Below are positions 11,416 through 22,186 of a stretch of DNA of 64,000 bases, piece after piece (within the stretch, counting starts at the first letter, position 1; each line of letters begins with the position of its first letter). A program made the translations under genes and the position numbers. The DNA is taken from NCBI GenBank assembly GCA_033675265.1, contig JAUJYZ010000742.1:30001-94000 (forward strand). Direction: 5' to 3'. Below the pieces are notes generated by a model. It had not been told where the DNA came from, ran no database searches, and worked only from the letters and a program-made list of their open reading frames with translations. The DNA is from Actinostola sp. cb2023 (taxonomy: Eukaryota; Cnidaria; Anthozoa; Actiniaria; Actinostolidae).

Positions 11416-12642
11416 TTACTCGGGCCCTTCCGAAGGAAGCCCGAGTTAGAAAATACACTTTCTTTTTTTTCTTTTTATTATTATTATTTTTTTCAGGTGA
11501 AGGAATGACAAAAAAATGCGAAGAATGCGATGTATTTGATCCTATCGAGTTTCAAGATTTCTCATCATAGATCTTCAAGCTATTAAGTTCAGGATTGTAG
11601 TTGATCATTCCACGATCTGCACGATGAAGCTAAGGCGCGTTTGCTTTTGTTATAAATGAAACGACATCTTTCAGAGTGGGCCCACACGAATAGCCGTATG
11701 CTTTTGTCTGTGAAATGAGCCTGTTTAAAGCCCGTGTTTTATCGGCTGTTCTATAACGCCTTTCCACGAACTCGAACTCATATCCAAAAATGAATTGAAA
11801 AGCAAATGAACATGACCTCGCTATGCGATGTTTGTTGCTTAATTGTAATATTACGTGTACAGTTATGTCCTTGAGTATTTATAATTAAACTCACGACCAG
11901 CGATGTAGCAACATCTATTGACAGAAAGCTATATGTACAGAAGTCATGCAAACAATCGAACCAGTCGAGTTATTTTCAGTAACTCACGATGGATGTTTAT
12001 TTTATTCCACGTTTGAAAAATTCGTGTTCTTTTCAGTAAGATGACAGTTGTAAAGTGATCCTTATCTGAGTCATACATCTATTAGGCGACCTAATTTTAG
12101 AACCGTTGATTTAAAACCGAATTTCCACGCTCAAAACAGGTCAGTGAACGGCAAAAATACAATCGAAATCAAAACGTCCTTAGATTTTAGGGATCTATTA
12201 CAGAAGAAGACGCTCAATGACGAGGGAGAATTGTGTCTGACTCATAGATAAAGATCTCCGCGGACTCTTGTTATAATTAAACTCACGACCAACGCCGGTC
12301 ATGTATAACTCCATCTATTGACAGAAAGCTATATGTACAGAAGTCATGCAAACAGTCGAGCCAGTCGAGTTATTTTCAGTAACTCATGATGGATGTTTAT
12401 TTTATTCCACGTTTGAAAAATTCAGAAGGAAAAGGAATCGTAAAAATCGTACTTCAAAACTACATCAAAGCATTTAAGGAAAGCAAGGTCAATAGTTCGT
12501 AAATCGAGATCGTATAGCCCTTCATCTGGCAGACATATAGTCTCCCTCGTCACGCAACTGTCAGTCATTGTCAGGTCTCTCCTCACGCAACTGACATTGT
12601 CCTTTTCATAAGCCCGAGTGTACGCTCATTGAGCGTCTTGTT
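11416..12642 (+). mobile_element. Helitron-like element, composite copy
   Basis: The left hairpin ACTCGGGCCC...GGGCCCGAGT-type end is at 11418-11446 and the right end ACGCTCATTGAGCGTCTTGTT at about 12622-12642. The interior contains two copies of the block CATCTATTGACAGAAAGC (11910 and 12312), so this member has internal duplications. The last 360 bp match 3502-3865 almost exactly. Confidence 0.6.
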
Positions 12643-13305
12643 TTATATAGAACTGCCGCGTAGGCTATTTAAAACAGAATTTCCACGCTCAAAACAGGTC
12701 AGTGAACGGCAAAAATACAATCGAAATCAAAACGTCCTTAGATTTTAGGGATCTATTGCAGAAGAAGACGCTCAGTGACAAGGGAGACTATTTCGGTCGG
12801 TGACTCATAGATAAAGATCTCCGACTCTTGAAAGTACGCTGTCATACGTATTTAAACGTATTTGAGGTCACTTGAGGTCACATCTTAATCTAACAGAAGC
12901 AGCTTTTGATTTTTAATCGATAATTCCTTTCTGATTTCGAGATAAATCGAACAAGATTTTTTAATGTATAGGCAGAGACAGCAGATTGGTCGAGCTTTGT
13001 CACATCATACTGAATCAACTGGATGTTTAAAAATACGAAGTTCTAACTCATGATGGATGTTTATTTTATTCCACGTTTGAAAAATTCAGAAGGAAAAGGA
13101 ATCGTAAAAATCGTACTTCAAAACTACATCAAAGTATTTAAGGCAAGTAAGGTCAATGTTCGTAAATCGAGATCGTATAGCCCTTCATCTGGCAGACATA
13201 TAGTCTCCCTCGTCACGCAACTGTCAGTCATTGTCAGGTCTCTCCTCACGCAACTGACATTGTCCTTTTCATAAGCCCGAGTGTACGCTCATTGAGCGTC
13301 TTGTT
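12643..13305 (+). repeat. Truncated Helitron-like 3' portion
   Basis: It starts without a 5' hairpin and shares 12675-12830 with 12130-12240 and 25145-25590. It ends in the family's 3' palindrome and CTTGTT at 13305. This is a 5'-truncated or rearranged copy lying directly after the previous one. Confidence 0.55.
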
Positions 13306-13329
13306 CATAATGTGACCAGATGGATCAAG

Positions 13330-13975
13330 GTCCGTTTGGATAGACCGGAGGAACGAGGGAGATTCAGAAGGACGCGATACGCGGCGAGAATGTTGGACTC
13401 TCGATAAACACAAAGACAACCACACAGGACGAAGGCTAGCCGGACAGAACTGGTTTATTCAAAGCAAAGGTTCGCTTACATAATACGTAGGAAATCCATC
13501 CTGACACACCAAAAACCTAATGCCTTTCGGTTTAGACTTGAACAAGCTATGTGAGTTTCAATAACGATTTCAAATGTAAAAGTTAATTTATAACTAAAAC
13601 TTCACTTGGCTACAATAACAACCCGATAACAAACCAGTTCACGTATTAATTTATTACCTCATCATCCTTTCTCTCTTAACTTATTTACTTGATCCACCAT
13701 CAAGGAATTCAACAGAGAGACGATACATGACGATAAGCACAGTGCTTTTTTCAGAGCCAGAGTCAGAGGATTGTAATCATAAACGAGCGGCAAACATTGA
13801 TAAATTAACGATTTGCCTTATTAAACCAGTGGGTAAAACTACTAAAGTATCATTGTTGAGTGTTACCGGTTCTTCATGGCGTCGTATTGCTTCGTTCAAG
13901 ATGAAAGCTTTCATCCAAACCCATTTTCTTGAGGGCAAACAGCTCCATCGGGATCGAGAGAGTCCGCTATCAGTT
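13330..13975 (-). pseudogene. RecQ-like helicase first exon, inverted copy 3
   Basis: This is the inverse of 7555-8290. The minus strand carries the words for LVVLPTGLIRQIVNL and LMVDQVNKLREKG plus the repeat at the N terminus (13876-13945). Like the 7511 copy it lacks the P-loop GKS. It differs by extra deletions, including the middle of the leader. Loss of the same residues in both copies implies descent from one already defective copy. No intact frame exists. Confidence 0.55.
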
Positions 13976-14392
13976 GTTTCCGGTAAGTCTCTTTTATGCG
14001 CATGTCACAAAATACCCAGATTCTGGGTTCCGGTCATTGGACTTTTCCAGAGCCAAGTTCTTTCGTCGAGCATGCGCAGTAAGAAATAACGGCTCTGGGG
14101 ACGAGATTGATCTCTGTCATGTACTCGTACCGTACATATAATAATAACTTTATTATTTATATCGTTATTAATGAATGTATAATAGTTTGACTCTACACCA
14201 CATTTTCTTTAAAATCACCATGCAAAAATATATGACGGCACTTTACTTGGTTGAACCAATGACTAGTTTACAGAGTTTATGAATGATATTCTTACAATAT
14301 CTCGGACCAGCTTGTAATATTGTGAAATCACTGTTACATGATTTAATACGACTCTGCAATAGATTCGTAACATTTCATGATTTGATACTGAT

Positions 14393-14510
14393 ATTAGAGA
14401 AAGAAAGGAAGAAAGAGAGAGAGAGAGAGAAAGACGAAAGGAAGGAAGAAAAAATCCCCAGAGAAACAGAAGAAAGAAAAAGAGAACTGAAAAGAAAGGA
14501 ACGGGACTGA
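14393..14510. repeat. GA-rich low-complexity tract
   Basis: Almost pure purine (AGAAAG and GAGAGA words) on the plus strand. Frames through it are low complexity and are rejected as genes. Confidence 0.9.
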
Positions 14511-14531
14511 ATACAACCATTCCAGAATTTC

Positions 14532-14660
14532 ACTGGGGATCATTTCGGAGCCAGTCTGGGGATCATTTCGGGTCCGGTATCATTTCGGAGCCAGTCTAGA
14601 CACTTTGGGGATCATTTCGGGGCCAGGGATCATTTCGGAGCCAGGGATCATTTCGGGTCC
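14532..14660. repeat. Minisatellite of about 20 bp
   Basis: Repeated word GGGATCATTTCGGAGCCAG and variants, about six degenerate copies with irregular spacers. Confidence 0.85.
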
Positions 14661-14901
14661 TGTACAGATCAGGCGATTCGAGCGACGTACGCCATCTTGA
14701 ATACCTTACCACAGGAAGCCCGGTTCTCGTCACAGGAAGCCCATACACAACACGGAAAAATGTTGGTTATTTGTTTTTTTACCACATAAACAAAATACTA
14801 GTAGAAAATAAATCGCGCAAGTTAATACCTACGAACTTTTGCTCAAAGACATTGCAGATCGCGCAATCATGGTATATAATTTTCTCGCTTTTTCATTCGT
14901 C

Positions 14902-14964
14902 CATTCTCGTACCCAGAGCTCCTCGGTAGAGACGACCGACCGAGGAGCTCTGGGTACGAGAATG
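14902..14964. mobile_element. 63-bp hairpin insertion in copy B
   Basis: Arms of 26 bp, CATTCTCGTACCCAGAGCTC and onward, pair with their complement around a short loop. Copy A has ordinary unrelated sequence here, so this is an insertion or replacement. No clean duplication is visible. Confidence 0.65.
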
Positions 14965-15304
14965 CTTGCCGCGTCCTGATTGGTTGGATTTTGACAAGCA
15001 ACCATTTGAATGCTACTTGCAAGCTTATCAAATCAGTTTTCAAATTTGGGGATCATATCAGCCAAAATCAGTCCAAAATCAAAGTTTTAAAGTCTGAAAG
15101 AAACTCTCAGATAATTATTTATCAGTGGGGAAAACTTCACCTTGTGCCTGGTCATTGTGTGAAATCTGAAAGATGCCTTTTTGACAGTCAACAAAGCTGA
15201 AAAATACTCTAAAATCTGGAAAGTGTAGTCAATGGAGAAAAGCACGAGGTCGCTTGAAAAATATGAAATAACGGTTAGAAAACAACACTTCAGCGGAGTA
15301 TTCA

Positions 15305-15366
15305 TAGCCTCCTATGCAGACTTTGTGTAGCGCTTAAGCGCTACACAAAGTCTGCATAGGAGGCTA
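15305..15366. mobile_element. 62-bp perfect palindrome with 8-bp target duplication
   Basis: The sequence begins TAGCCTCCTATGCAGACTTT and is a perfect 31+31 palindrome with centre CTT/AAG at 15335/15336. It is flanked by AGTATTCA on both sides (15297-15304 and 15367-15374). Copy A at about 2380 has a single AGTATTCA and no palindrome. An 8-bp duplication fits the hAT superfamily; the assignment is inference. Confidence 0.85.
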
Positions 15367-15769
15367 AGTATTCATGGTCTGTGGATTTTCTCAAGTCATG
15401 GATTTACCATCAGAGGGTCCAAATGTCAACAAATGAACTATTTTAGCCGTGAATAGCATCGATAGATCTAGTTTTTACTTGAATGAAAGAACAAACTGTG
15501 GAGAATACTATAGCTGCAACTGATGAAATATTTGGTTTGCTATTATGAACTGTGGTTGTGGTTTACGATAGTCAGCTCGGTATGTACTCTTTAGTCACTG
15601 TATATAAGTAAAAATATGTAGCTGAAAACATGTTTTTCGTTTGACAAAATTAAATTTTTGGCATCAGACGATGAGAACCGTGGTATGTACATATACTCTC
15701 GACTGATAGACCACGGTTGATCGACCAATCACAAAGCGAGAAATTTACTAGTTGTGGTAAAAAGGATAT

Positions 15770-16492
15770 ATATATTCGATATACCCGTATCGCAATGTTT
15801 CGTTTCGCCTCGTATCGCAATGTTTCGTTTCGCAAAGTACCGTAAGCCCTCCTTCGATGCAGTAGATAGATGTCAGTGAATTGAGTTCGTCTATATTTTT
15901 CAGTGCTTTAGGTGCCGGTTTATGCTGTGTTGGCGTTTCCTTATGTTTTAGAACAACTGTAAGAAAGAAAAGGAAACATACGTCAAACATTTTCTAGATA
16001 AGACAGTAAAAATGTTTTTAAAAATAGAGGTGAAGTACCATCAGTCACAGGCAGCCCAAACGAGATTCTTTTAACGATTTGGGCTTCCTGTGCTTATTGT
16101 TTTGATGTTCTGACAGTAGTTTGAATTGCACCATCGGTTCTATATTGAAAATATCAGGTTTACCTCTATAATATGAAACTATTTTTTCAGGTGTTGTTTG
16201 CTGTGTCTTGCTTTATAATCTTGCAAAGTTTCAGCGCGATCTGAGGATTATTTAATGATATTTTAAAATTTTGGTCCCTATTACATAAAAAGTGGAAAGG
16301 CTGGAGATTCAAACCGAATTCAGAGTTAACCGTCGCCAGAAAATCGAAAGAAAATGCCGTGTTTTCCACTTGTATCGCCAAAAGACCTCCAGAAATGGTT
16401 TCCCCTCACGGATTATTCGAGGTACATTTGATTCAGAGACAATTTGAAAGCACAACCTAGATAGATAGATGCCTTTATTTACACAGGGTAGC
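15770..16492. other. Spacer with short repeats
   Basis: A 25-bp word containing CGTATCGCAATGTTTCG is repeated twice at 15785-15836. A hairpin with arms CACAGGCAGCCCAAA and TTTGGGCTTCCTGTG lies at about 16043-16091. It resembles the 5' ends of the second Helitron-like subfamily. No gene is seen. Confidence 0.5.
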
Positions 16493-17038
16493 TCAATCAG
16501 TATTTACAAAGCTGTAAAAAACTGTTATCAATAGAGGCCCTAAAATAAAATACACTAATAACCTGAGGGGAAAATAGTTGACCTTTCCATTCATGAATAC
16601 ACTCGAATATCTTTTGCAACCCGACCTTATCAATGAACCATTGGCATTGCGTGCTTTACAAATTGTTTTTCTTCTCACTTTATTTACAAACCTGACTGAA
16701 CTTTTATTCTTTTCCTTGCAACGTGTTCGTGTTGTATATTTAACACCAAGACGATGCATTTTAGAAGACTTCGGTGTGTTTTTAAGTATACATTTCCAAA
16801 CAGATCTCTGTAGTTTTCTGCTTTTCTGAGAGAGACGTTTCAACTTTTTCACAGGTATTCTGCTTGGTTCACGATCACGTCCAGAGCCATGACATTCACA
16901 CACAACACGAGTATATTTATAGTGGACATACTTTGCATAACGCGATCTGAATTGTTGTACTTTAATTGTCACTATAAAATCATTATTCTTGTATCTATTA
17001 CTTAAATCCATAACTTTCTCTAGTATATCACATGTCAA
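16493..17038 (-). CDS. Unrecognised basic 181-residue reading frame
   Basis: An open minus-strand frame of 181 codons, long for this AT-rich DNA. The middle is rich in Lys/Arg with five or six cysteines (VVCECHG, WKCILKN, RTRCKEK, TICKARN). The C-terminal 35 residues contain a hydrophobic stretch (LRLLVYFILGPLLITVFYS) that could span a membrane. I recognise no family; a netrin-like or secreted cysteine module was considered but cannot be supported. It is not part of a repeat that I see elsewhere in the window. It could be an exon of a host gene or chance. Confidence 0.3.
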   Translation of the reverse strand: MTCDILEKVMDLSNRYKNNDFIVTIKVQQFRSRYAKYVHYKYTRVVCECHGSGRDREPSRIPVKKLKRLSQKSRKLQRSVWKCILKNTPKSSKMHRLGVKYTTRTRCKEKNKSSVRFVNKVRRKTICKARNANGSLIRSGCKRYSSVFMNGKVNYFPLRLLVYFILGPLLITVFYSFVNTD

Positions 17039-17136
17039 TCATCAAGAGTATTTACCATGTCTTCTACTGAATACATGAAATTCCATACACAGGACGTGAC
17101 GAGATAAACGATATCGATCGCTTCTACAACTAGACG

Positions 17137-17400
17137 CTCTTCTAGCGTGAAGTCGGGCTTCTAAATGAAATGTAACCTTATTAAGGGTTTCCTTGTATGC
17201 AGGCATCAGATTAAATAAATTGTAGTGGCTTCATCTGCATTTAAAATTTGTTTAATGAACCAAGCTTTCGGCCATTGCGGCCATCTTCAGGGTTATGAAA
17301 GTACACAATTCCTACGTAGCTAACAGAAAGCGGTATCCATGGAATATTAACTGAACAGCGCGCGCTAACTAGATTTTAAATAGAGCGCGAGCTAGGATCA
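17137..17400 (-). mobile_element. Helitron-like 3' terminus and Penelope-type terminal fragment
   Basis: Inverted, the sequence at 17137-17162 reads AGAAGCCCGACTTCACGC and then a hairpin and CTAGTT, a terminus also present at 22132-22170. Next to it (17255-17300) lies CTTTCGGCCATTGCGGCCATCTTCAGG split over about 30 bases, a motif resembling the CUGAAGA/GAAAG core region in terminal repeats of Penelope-like elements. Both are short fragments. Confidence 0.4.
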
Positions 17401-17443
17401 AAGTAAAAACAACAAACTATACAAAGTTACTAAACATATATGA

Positions 17444-17785
17444 GTTACAGAATGAATGAATGAATAAATAAAGCAAAATATGAATAAATGGATGGGTGGA
17501 TGAAAGAATGAATGAACCAGTGAATGGATAAATGGGTGGGTAGATGAAAGAAAGAATGAATGAATGAACCAGTAAATGGATAAATGGGTGGGTAGATGAA
17601 AGAATGAATGAATGAATGAACCAGTAAATGGATAAATGGATGGGTAAATGAAAGAATGAATCAGTAAATGGATCAGTAGATGAACGAATGAATAAATGAA
17701 TGAATGAATGAATGAACGAACGAACCAATTGATGGATAGGTGGATGAATAAATGAATAAAATAATGAATGAATGATAAGTACAAT
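17444..17785. repeat. TGAA-rich simple tandem repeat
   Basis: Degenerate tandem tetranucleotides (TGAA, TGGA, TAAA) with a higher-order unit of roughly 60-70 bp. Long minus-strand frames of Phe/Ile/His/Ser are translations of the repeat and are not genes. Confidence 0.9.
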
Positions 17786-18062
17786 TACATTTTCTTCAAT
17801 AATGGCATATAACTATCTGGTAAAGTCCTTCCATTGTCTCTATTAAATAACACTTTGCTATTCCGTGCAATACAAATTGATTCCAACCATCTTCTTTGCT
17901 GCCATCTGAAATGTAACCTATTTGACCTAAATATAGATATCTTATAGTGCGATTGAAACAGTTTTTGGTTGCTCGTCGTTGCGTGACTCGAGCTAGATAG
18001 AACATGCTTTCCAGTTGCAATTTCAGTACTGCGAACTTTACAGTATATCAGTAAAAACGTTA

Positions 18063-18100
18063 ATAGCCCGGCTCAGTTCACGCTACTAGAGCGTCCTGTT
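18063..18100 (+). mobile_element. Helitron-like 3' terminus
   Basis: AGCCCGGCTCAGTTCACGCT followed by a hairpin (ACGCTACTAGAGCGT) and CCTGTT. It is related to the ends at 17137 and 22135 but isolated from a matching 5' end. Confidence 0.45.
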
Positions 18101-18344
18101 TCAATCTAAATTTAGACTTAGACGAGAAAAGACTTATATGTTGGCCCCTTGACCTCCGGTGCTTTCCCTGATTGGTTTGTGCTTTCTAATCTTTCTTGGC
18201 CAGACTTCATGTCTCCTTCGGCCGGCACAGGGCGCATGCGCTGGATTTGAGGTCAACGACGACGACGACGACAAAGAACGCTTCTCATTTTTAGAGTCGG
18301 AGCTTCCACAGGAAAAAACAATGGTAAAACAAAATTATTTTAAG

Positions 18345-18412
18345 TGTCAATTGTATTTTTACAGACGTTTCGGGCATAGCCCTTCATCAGTGTGATCAAC
18401 CGTTGTGTTTAC
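18345..18412 (-). ncRNA. Candidate hammerhead ribozyme in the Penelope 3' terminal region
   Basis: The transcript strand (minus) reads CTGATGAAGGGCTATGCCC then GAAACGTC (18364-18390). This has the CUGAUGA box, a 4-5 bp stem II with a UA(U)-type loop, the GAAA box and a GUC cleavage triplet after a minimal stem III. Stem I starts with ACA/UGU flanking the core. Penelope-like elements are known to carry such minimal hammerheads in their terminal repeats. It is co-oriented with the reverse transcriptase. Cleavage is not shown. Confidence 0.65.
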
Positions 18413-18512
18413 ACGTGATTATAATTGAATGCGCGCGCGCTCCGCGAGCTGACTAACAAGAATGGAATTACAGTGAAATTGAATGGAATAAAGGGTGTAC
18501 AAGCTATAAAAT

Positions 18513-21250
18513 TTATATATAATGAAAATTAATGTTCATTCCGCGAGGTTGTAATGTTGCCAGTTTATAAATAAGCTCCATTTCTGTTTGTTTACGCTTC
18601 AGTGCAGAACCATGACAGAGCTTAAGTCCCCTCACTCTAATGTCCCTGATAGAATGGCCACCTGAGCTAAAATGCTCTGCAACGGGAAAACCGGGAGTCT
18701 GTTTCCTTATACTGCGGAGATGTTCGGCAAAGCGTTCTCTTATAGTTCTACCGGTTTCCCCGATGTAGAGCTGGGGGCATCGACAGCATGATAAAACATA
18801 TATTACGTTCTCAGTCTTACACGTAAAGTTCTCGCGAATGTGTGTACGTCATCTTAGGGGCACGCACCTCAGTATCAGGTGTTATGTACTCACAGGTGTG
18901 GCATCTTGGATGTCTGCAAGCATTTGAACCAGCTTGCGAAGTGACGCAACCTTCGGTTGTGTGGACGAGGGTATCACGTAGACTTTGGTCGCGTCTGTAA
19001 GCGACAACAGGTGTATTTTCAAAAATCACCTTGGTTAAAGGGTCGTTGGATAAAATGGTGAAGTTTTCCAAAAGAATACGTTTAATGTTGGTCGTCAAAG
19101 GATGGTACGTGAGGACCAGGGGGACTCTCTCTTGTGTTTCGTTGTTTACTGACTGCCTGGGAACCAGAGCATCCTGTCTATCGATCGACATGATTTTCCG
19201 TAGGTCATCATCTAAGGATGAGGACAGGTAACCACGGTGTATGAAGAAGGTCTTCATTTCAGTAGATCTGGCCAAGAAGTCGTTGTTTGTCAGAGCAGAG
19301 TCGGCGGAGGCGTAGAAACTGGCTGTATGGAATGCTGCGCTTGCAATGGCTGGGGTGTGAAGAGTTGTAGTGAAGGTAGTTGTGGGTGGCTGTTTCCTTG
19401 TAGAAGACTGAAGTTTGTAGCCTGTCATGGTCTATGCGTAGGGTGATGTCAAGAAATGGTAACTCGCGTTCTGTTATGGTGTACGTAAATTGAAGGGCTG
19501 GGTTAAAGTTAGAGACAAAGTCAATAAACCCTTCCAGCTCCTCTCGGTTACATGATGCCGCTCCAATTACGTCGTCAATATATCGCCTGTATAGTTGGGG
19601 TACAAATCCGGTATATTGACGAAATACTTGATCCTCAAAGTAGCCCACGTACAGACATGCATAATTCGGTCCCATTTTGGTACCCATGGCAACTCCTCCG
19701 GTCTGATGATAAATTTGACCATTGAATGAGAAGGCATTAAGGGTTAGAACAAGCTCTGCCAGCCGCGTAAGTGTATGAGTGGGAGGTTCCTTCACTAGGC
19801 GTTGATCCAAATAGTATGTTAAGGCTTGAAGACCACCGTCATTAGGGATCACAGTGTAAAGGGACTTGATGTCCATGGTGAATAGAAACCGACCAGCGGT
19901 ATTAGAGTTATTAGAATTGAATCTGAAGGCATCAAAGATGTTCAGGGCATCGTTGGTATCTTTCACATAGCTGGGCAAGCTTTTGACAAAAGGCGCCATT
20001 ATTTCATCCAAAAACGCAGAGATGTCTTGTGTGGGGCAATTACATGCCGAAACAATGGGCCTGCCTGGGTTGTTGGGTTTGTGTATCTTTGGCAGAAGGT
20101 AAAAACGTGACGTACGGGCAGAAGTAACGATGAGATGTTTTGCTGAGGGTGGGAGTTCGACATTGGCTATCATCTCATTTACAACGGATTTAATGGTCTT
20201 TTGGTACTCTTTGAGAGGATCATGGCTAAGATGTTGATAAAATCTGGCGTCTGATAGCTGTCGGTTGGCTTCTTGTATATATAGAGGTCGGGACCAAACC
20301 ACGACGGCACCGCCTTTGTCAGCAGGCTTTATAACAATATCCTTCCGTTGCCTCAGATGTTTTAGAGCGGTCTTTTCCTCCTCAGTGAGATTCGTTACTT
20401 TAACAGGTCTTTTGAAGTTGATAGAGTTGACAATCCTTCGGCAGCGATCAATGTAGTGGTCAATGGCAGAAAATTCGCCCTGAGGTGGAGTCCAGGTGGA
20501 GATCTTGTTATTGAACTTAGCAAATGGGTCGTCAGTAGGTTCATTGTCTTGCCCATGGAAGTGAGCTTTCAAACGAAGACGACGATAGAACTTCTCACAA
20601 TCGGCCTTGACTTGATATTCATTGGTTGTGTTCTTTGTTGGTACAAAGGTGAGACCTTTCTTAAGAACGGTTCTTTCGGTCTCTGTCAATGTTAAATCTT
20701 CGGGTATGGTAACAATGATTTTGTTATCTGTGTTATCATCTCGAGAGACAAGGTTATGATTAGTTAAGTTCTCTCTAGATCTCTTGGTTAAGGCAGCGAA
20801 TTTCTTGTCTTTCACAGTTTTTAAGTCGTAGTACAAGATGGAATTCAATTCGGAGATTAGTGTCCTAGTTATATAATAATCAGCTTCAGTGCAGTCAGTT
20901 CGTAGTAAATTGCTGTATTGAGTTATTAAGGTAGATATGTGGTTCAGTCTTACTTTTAAATCCTTGATGGTGTTCTGCATTAAATTTCTGGAACAGGTGT
21001 CGGTGATTTTTGTTATTTGTTTCTTGTTAGAATGAGCATTTGCAGGATGAAAGATGATTCGGAAACCAACTGGAATGACTTTTTTTCTTAAACAACGCCC
21101 AATAAAGTTAACATGGCTTGACATTTTGGTCTTCTTAAAGATGTTATCAGCCAAGGTAGTAGCGTTATTCGAGCATCCTGTCGGTAGAGAGCGAATGCCA
21201 TTCTTGAGTTCGCGGCGTATTTCAGCAACGGTTTTTTTGATGTTTGGCAT
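18513..21250 (-). pseudogene. Penelope-type reverse transcriptase with C-terminal GIY-YIG endonuclease (two frameshifts)
   Basis: An ATG at 21250 starts a 663-codon frame with a helical basic N-terminal third, then polymerase motifs: FTMDIKSLYT (motif A), GVAMGTKMGPNYACLY (motif B), YRRYIDDVIG (motif C, catalytic DD) and ELPFLDITL. The frame is lost near 19285 by a one-base change, continues as NDFLARSTEMKTFFIHRGYL in a second frame, and shifts again near 18843. The last frame holds VIYVLSCCRCPQLYIGETGR and IRERFAEHL, the GIY-YIG signature with its Arg, and stops at 18513. The family primes reverse transcription at endonuclease nicks. Both catalytic domains keep key residues, but the two shifts make this copy inactive unless they are sequencing errors. 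Confidence 0.9.
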
Positions 21251-21372
21251 CAGAAAAGATCTTAAAACGCATCAAATTGGTGTATAATATAGAAAATGAA
21301 CTAGAAGTTCTTGATTGAGATGCGTGACACTTACTTTTTAGATAAAACAATGGTAAAACAGGAAGCCCGACT

Positions 21373-22135
21373 AACAAGACGCTCAATGAGCGTACACTCG
21401 GGCTTATGACAAGGACAATGTCAGTTGCGTGAGGAGAGACCTGATAATGACTGACAGTTGCGTGACGAGGGAGACTATGTATATACATGTATGTGTCGAG
21501 TTCATTTGATTTGCCTTTGACTTTGAGTTCATTTGATTACCTTTTGACTTTGAGTTCAATTGATTTGATTTTGATGAGTTCGTGTAAAGGCCCCCTCTCT
21601 AGCTTCAGATCCCGAAACGTCGAGTTTGGAATCGAGTTCGAGTTCGGGTTCGAGTTACGGTTCGAACGTCGAATAAAACAAGGACATCTTCTTCAATACA
21701 ATATCATTTCTCTGACGTAATGACAATCAGTGACAGTTGAGTGACGAGGAAGACCATGTGGCGGGTGAGTATGTACATGATACGTCTTGAGGTTGCATAG
21801 GTCAGATGGTTCTGATAACGCCCTCACGTTTGTTTTTGTTAAATATATTTTAAGCGAGCTTCTAGTCCTTCTACCACTTCTAGTCATTGAACGATGAACT
21901 AGAATCCTGACCTTTAATAGCTTGAAGATCTACAGCTGCTTTCAAAACTAAGATTCAAATCTACTTGAGTCCTGTGTGTCGTTTGTTTTTTTCTTATCTG
22001 CTGAGTAATCTTGAAACTCGATACGATTAAATACGTCGCATACTTTCGTCATTCTTTGACCGGACTACGATGACGACGACGACTACCGAAAAACGCATTT
22101 TATAACTCGGGCTTCCTTCGGAAGTGCCCGAGTAA
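21373..22135 (-). mobile_element. Helitron-like element, inverted copy
   Basis: In inverted orientation the 5' hairpin end is at 22135 (AGTAA reversed, GGGCACTTCCGAAGGAAGCC core). The 3' palindrome and terminal CTTGTT are at 21373-21400. The interior includes a 29-bp minisatellite of GAGTTCATTTGATT words (about 21498-21575). Confidence 0.6.
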
Positions 22136-22186
22136 CTAGACGCTCTTCTAGCGTGAAGTCGGGCTTCTAAATGAAATGTAGCCTAT

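Larger units (their letters stand above)
14764..15757. mobile_element. Non-autonomous element, copy B (direct copy of 1890-2775)
   Basis: This segment aligns over its length with copy A in the same orientation. It lacks A's left inverted end. It keeps the right end ACTGATAGACCACGG near 15717. It differs by two small palindromic insertions, at 14902-14964 and 15305-15366, which are absent from copy A. Confidence 0.75.
18315..21357 (-). mobile_element. Penelope-like retroelement
   Basis: A 3.04-kb insertion bounded by a 7-bp duplication ACAGGAA (18308-18314 and 21358-21364). Both ends carry the word AACAATGGTAAA, consistent with remnants of the terminal repeats these elements use. It encodes one protein with reverse transcriptase and GIY-YIG endonuclease (18513-21250) and a hammerhead-like motif near the 3' end. 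Boundaries are read directly from the duplication; the class follows from the protein. Confidence 0.85.
18200..21374 (-). mobile_element. Second Helitron-like subfamily 5' end, split by a Penelope-like element
   Basis: Inverted, the end starts TTAGTCGGGCTTCCTGT at 21374 and continues after the insertion (18307 downward) with AAGCTCCGACTCTAAAAATG and the GCGCATGCGCCCTGTGCC block at 18222-18240. Uninterrupted relatives are 26055-26179 and 43488-43610. The insertion point is within the terminal hairpin. Confidence 0.65.

Noticed and set aside
17398..17784. Frames of 103 and 128 codons rich in His, Phe, Ile, Ser
   Set aside because: They follow the TGAA-type tandem repeat with its periodicity.
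18315..21357. LTR retrotransposon
   Set aside because: No long terminal repeats, protease, RNase H or gag; the GIY-YIG domain and motif order are Penelope-type.
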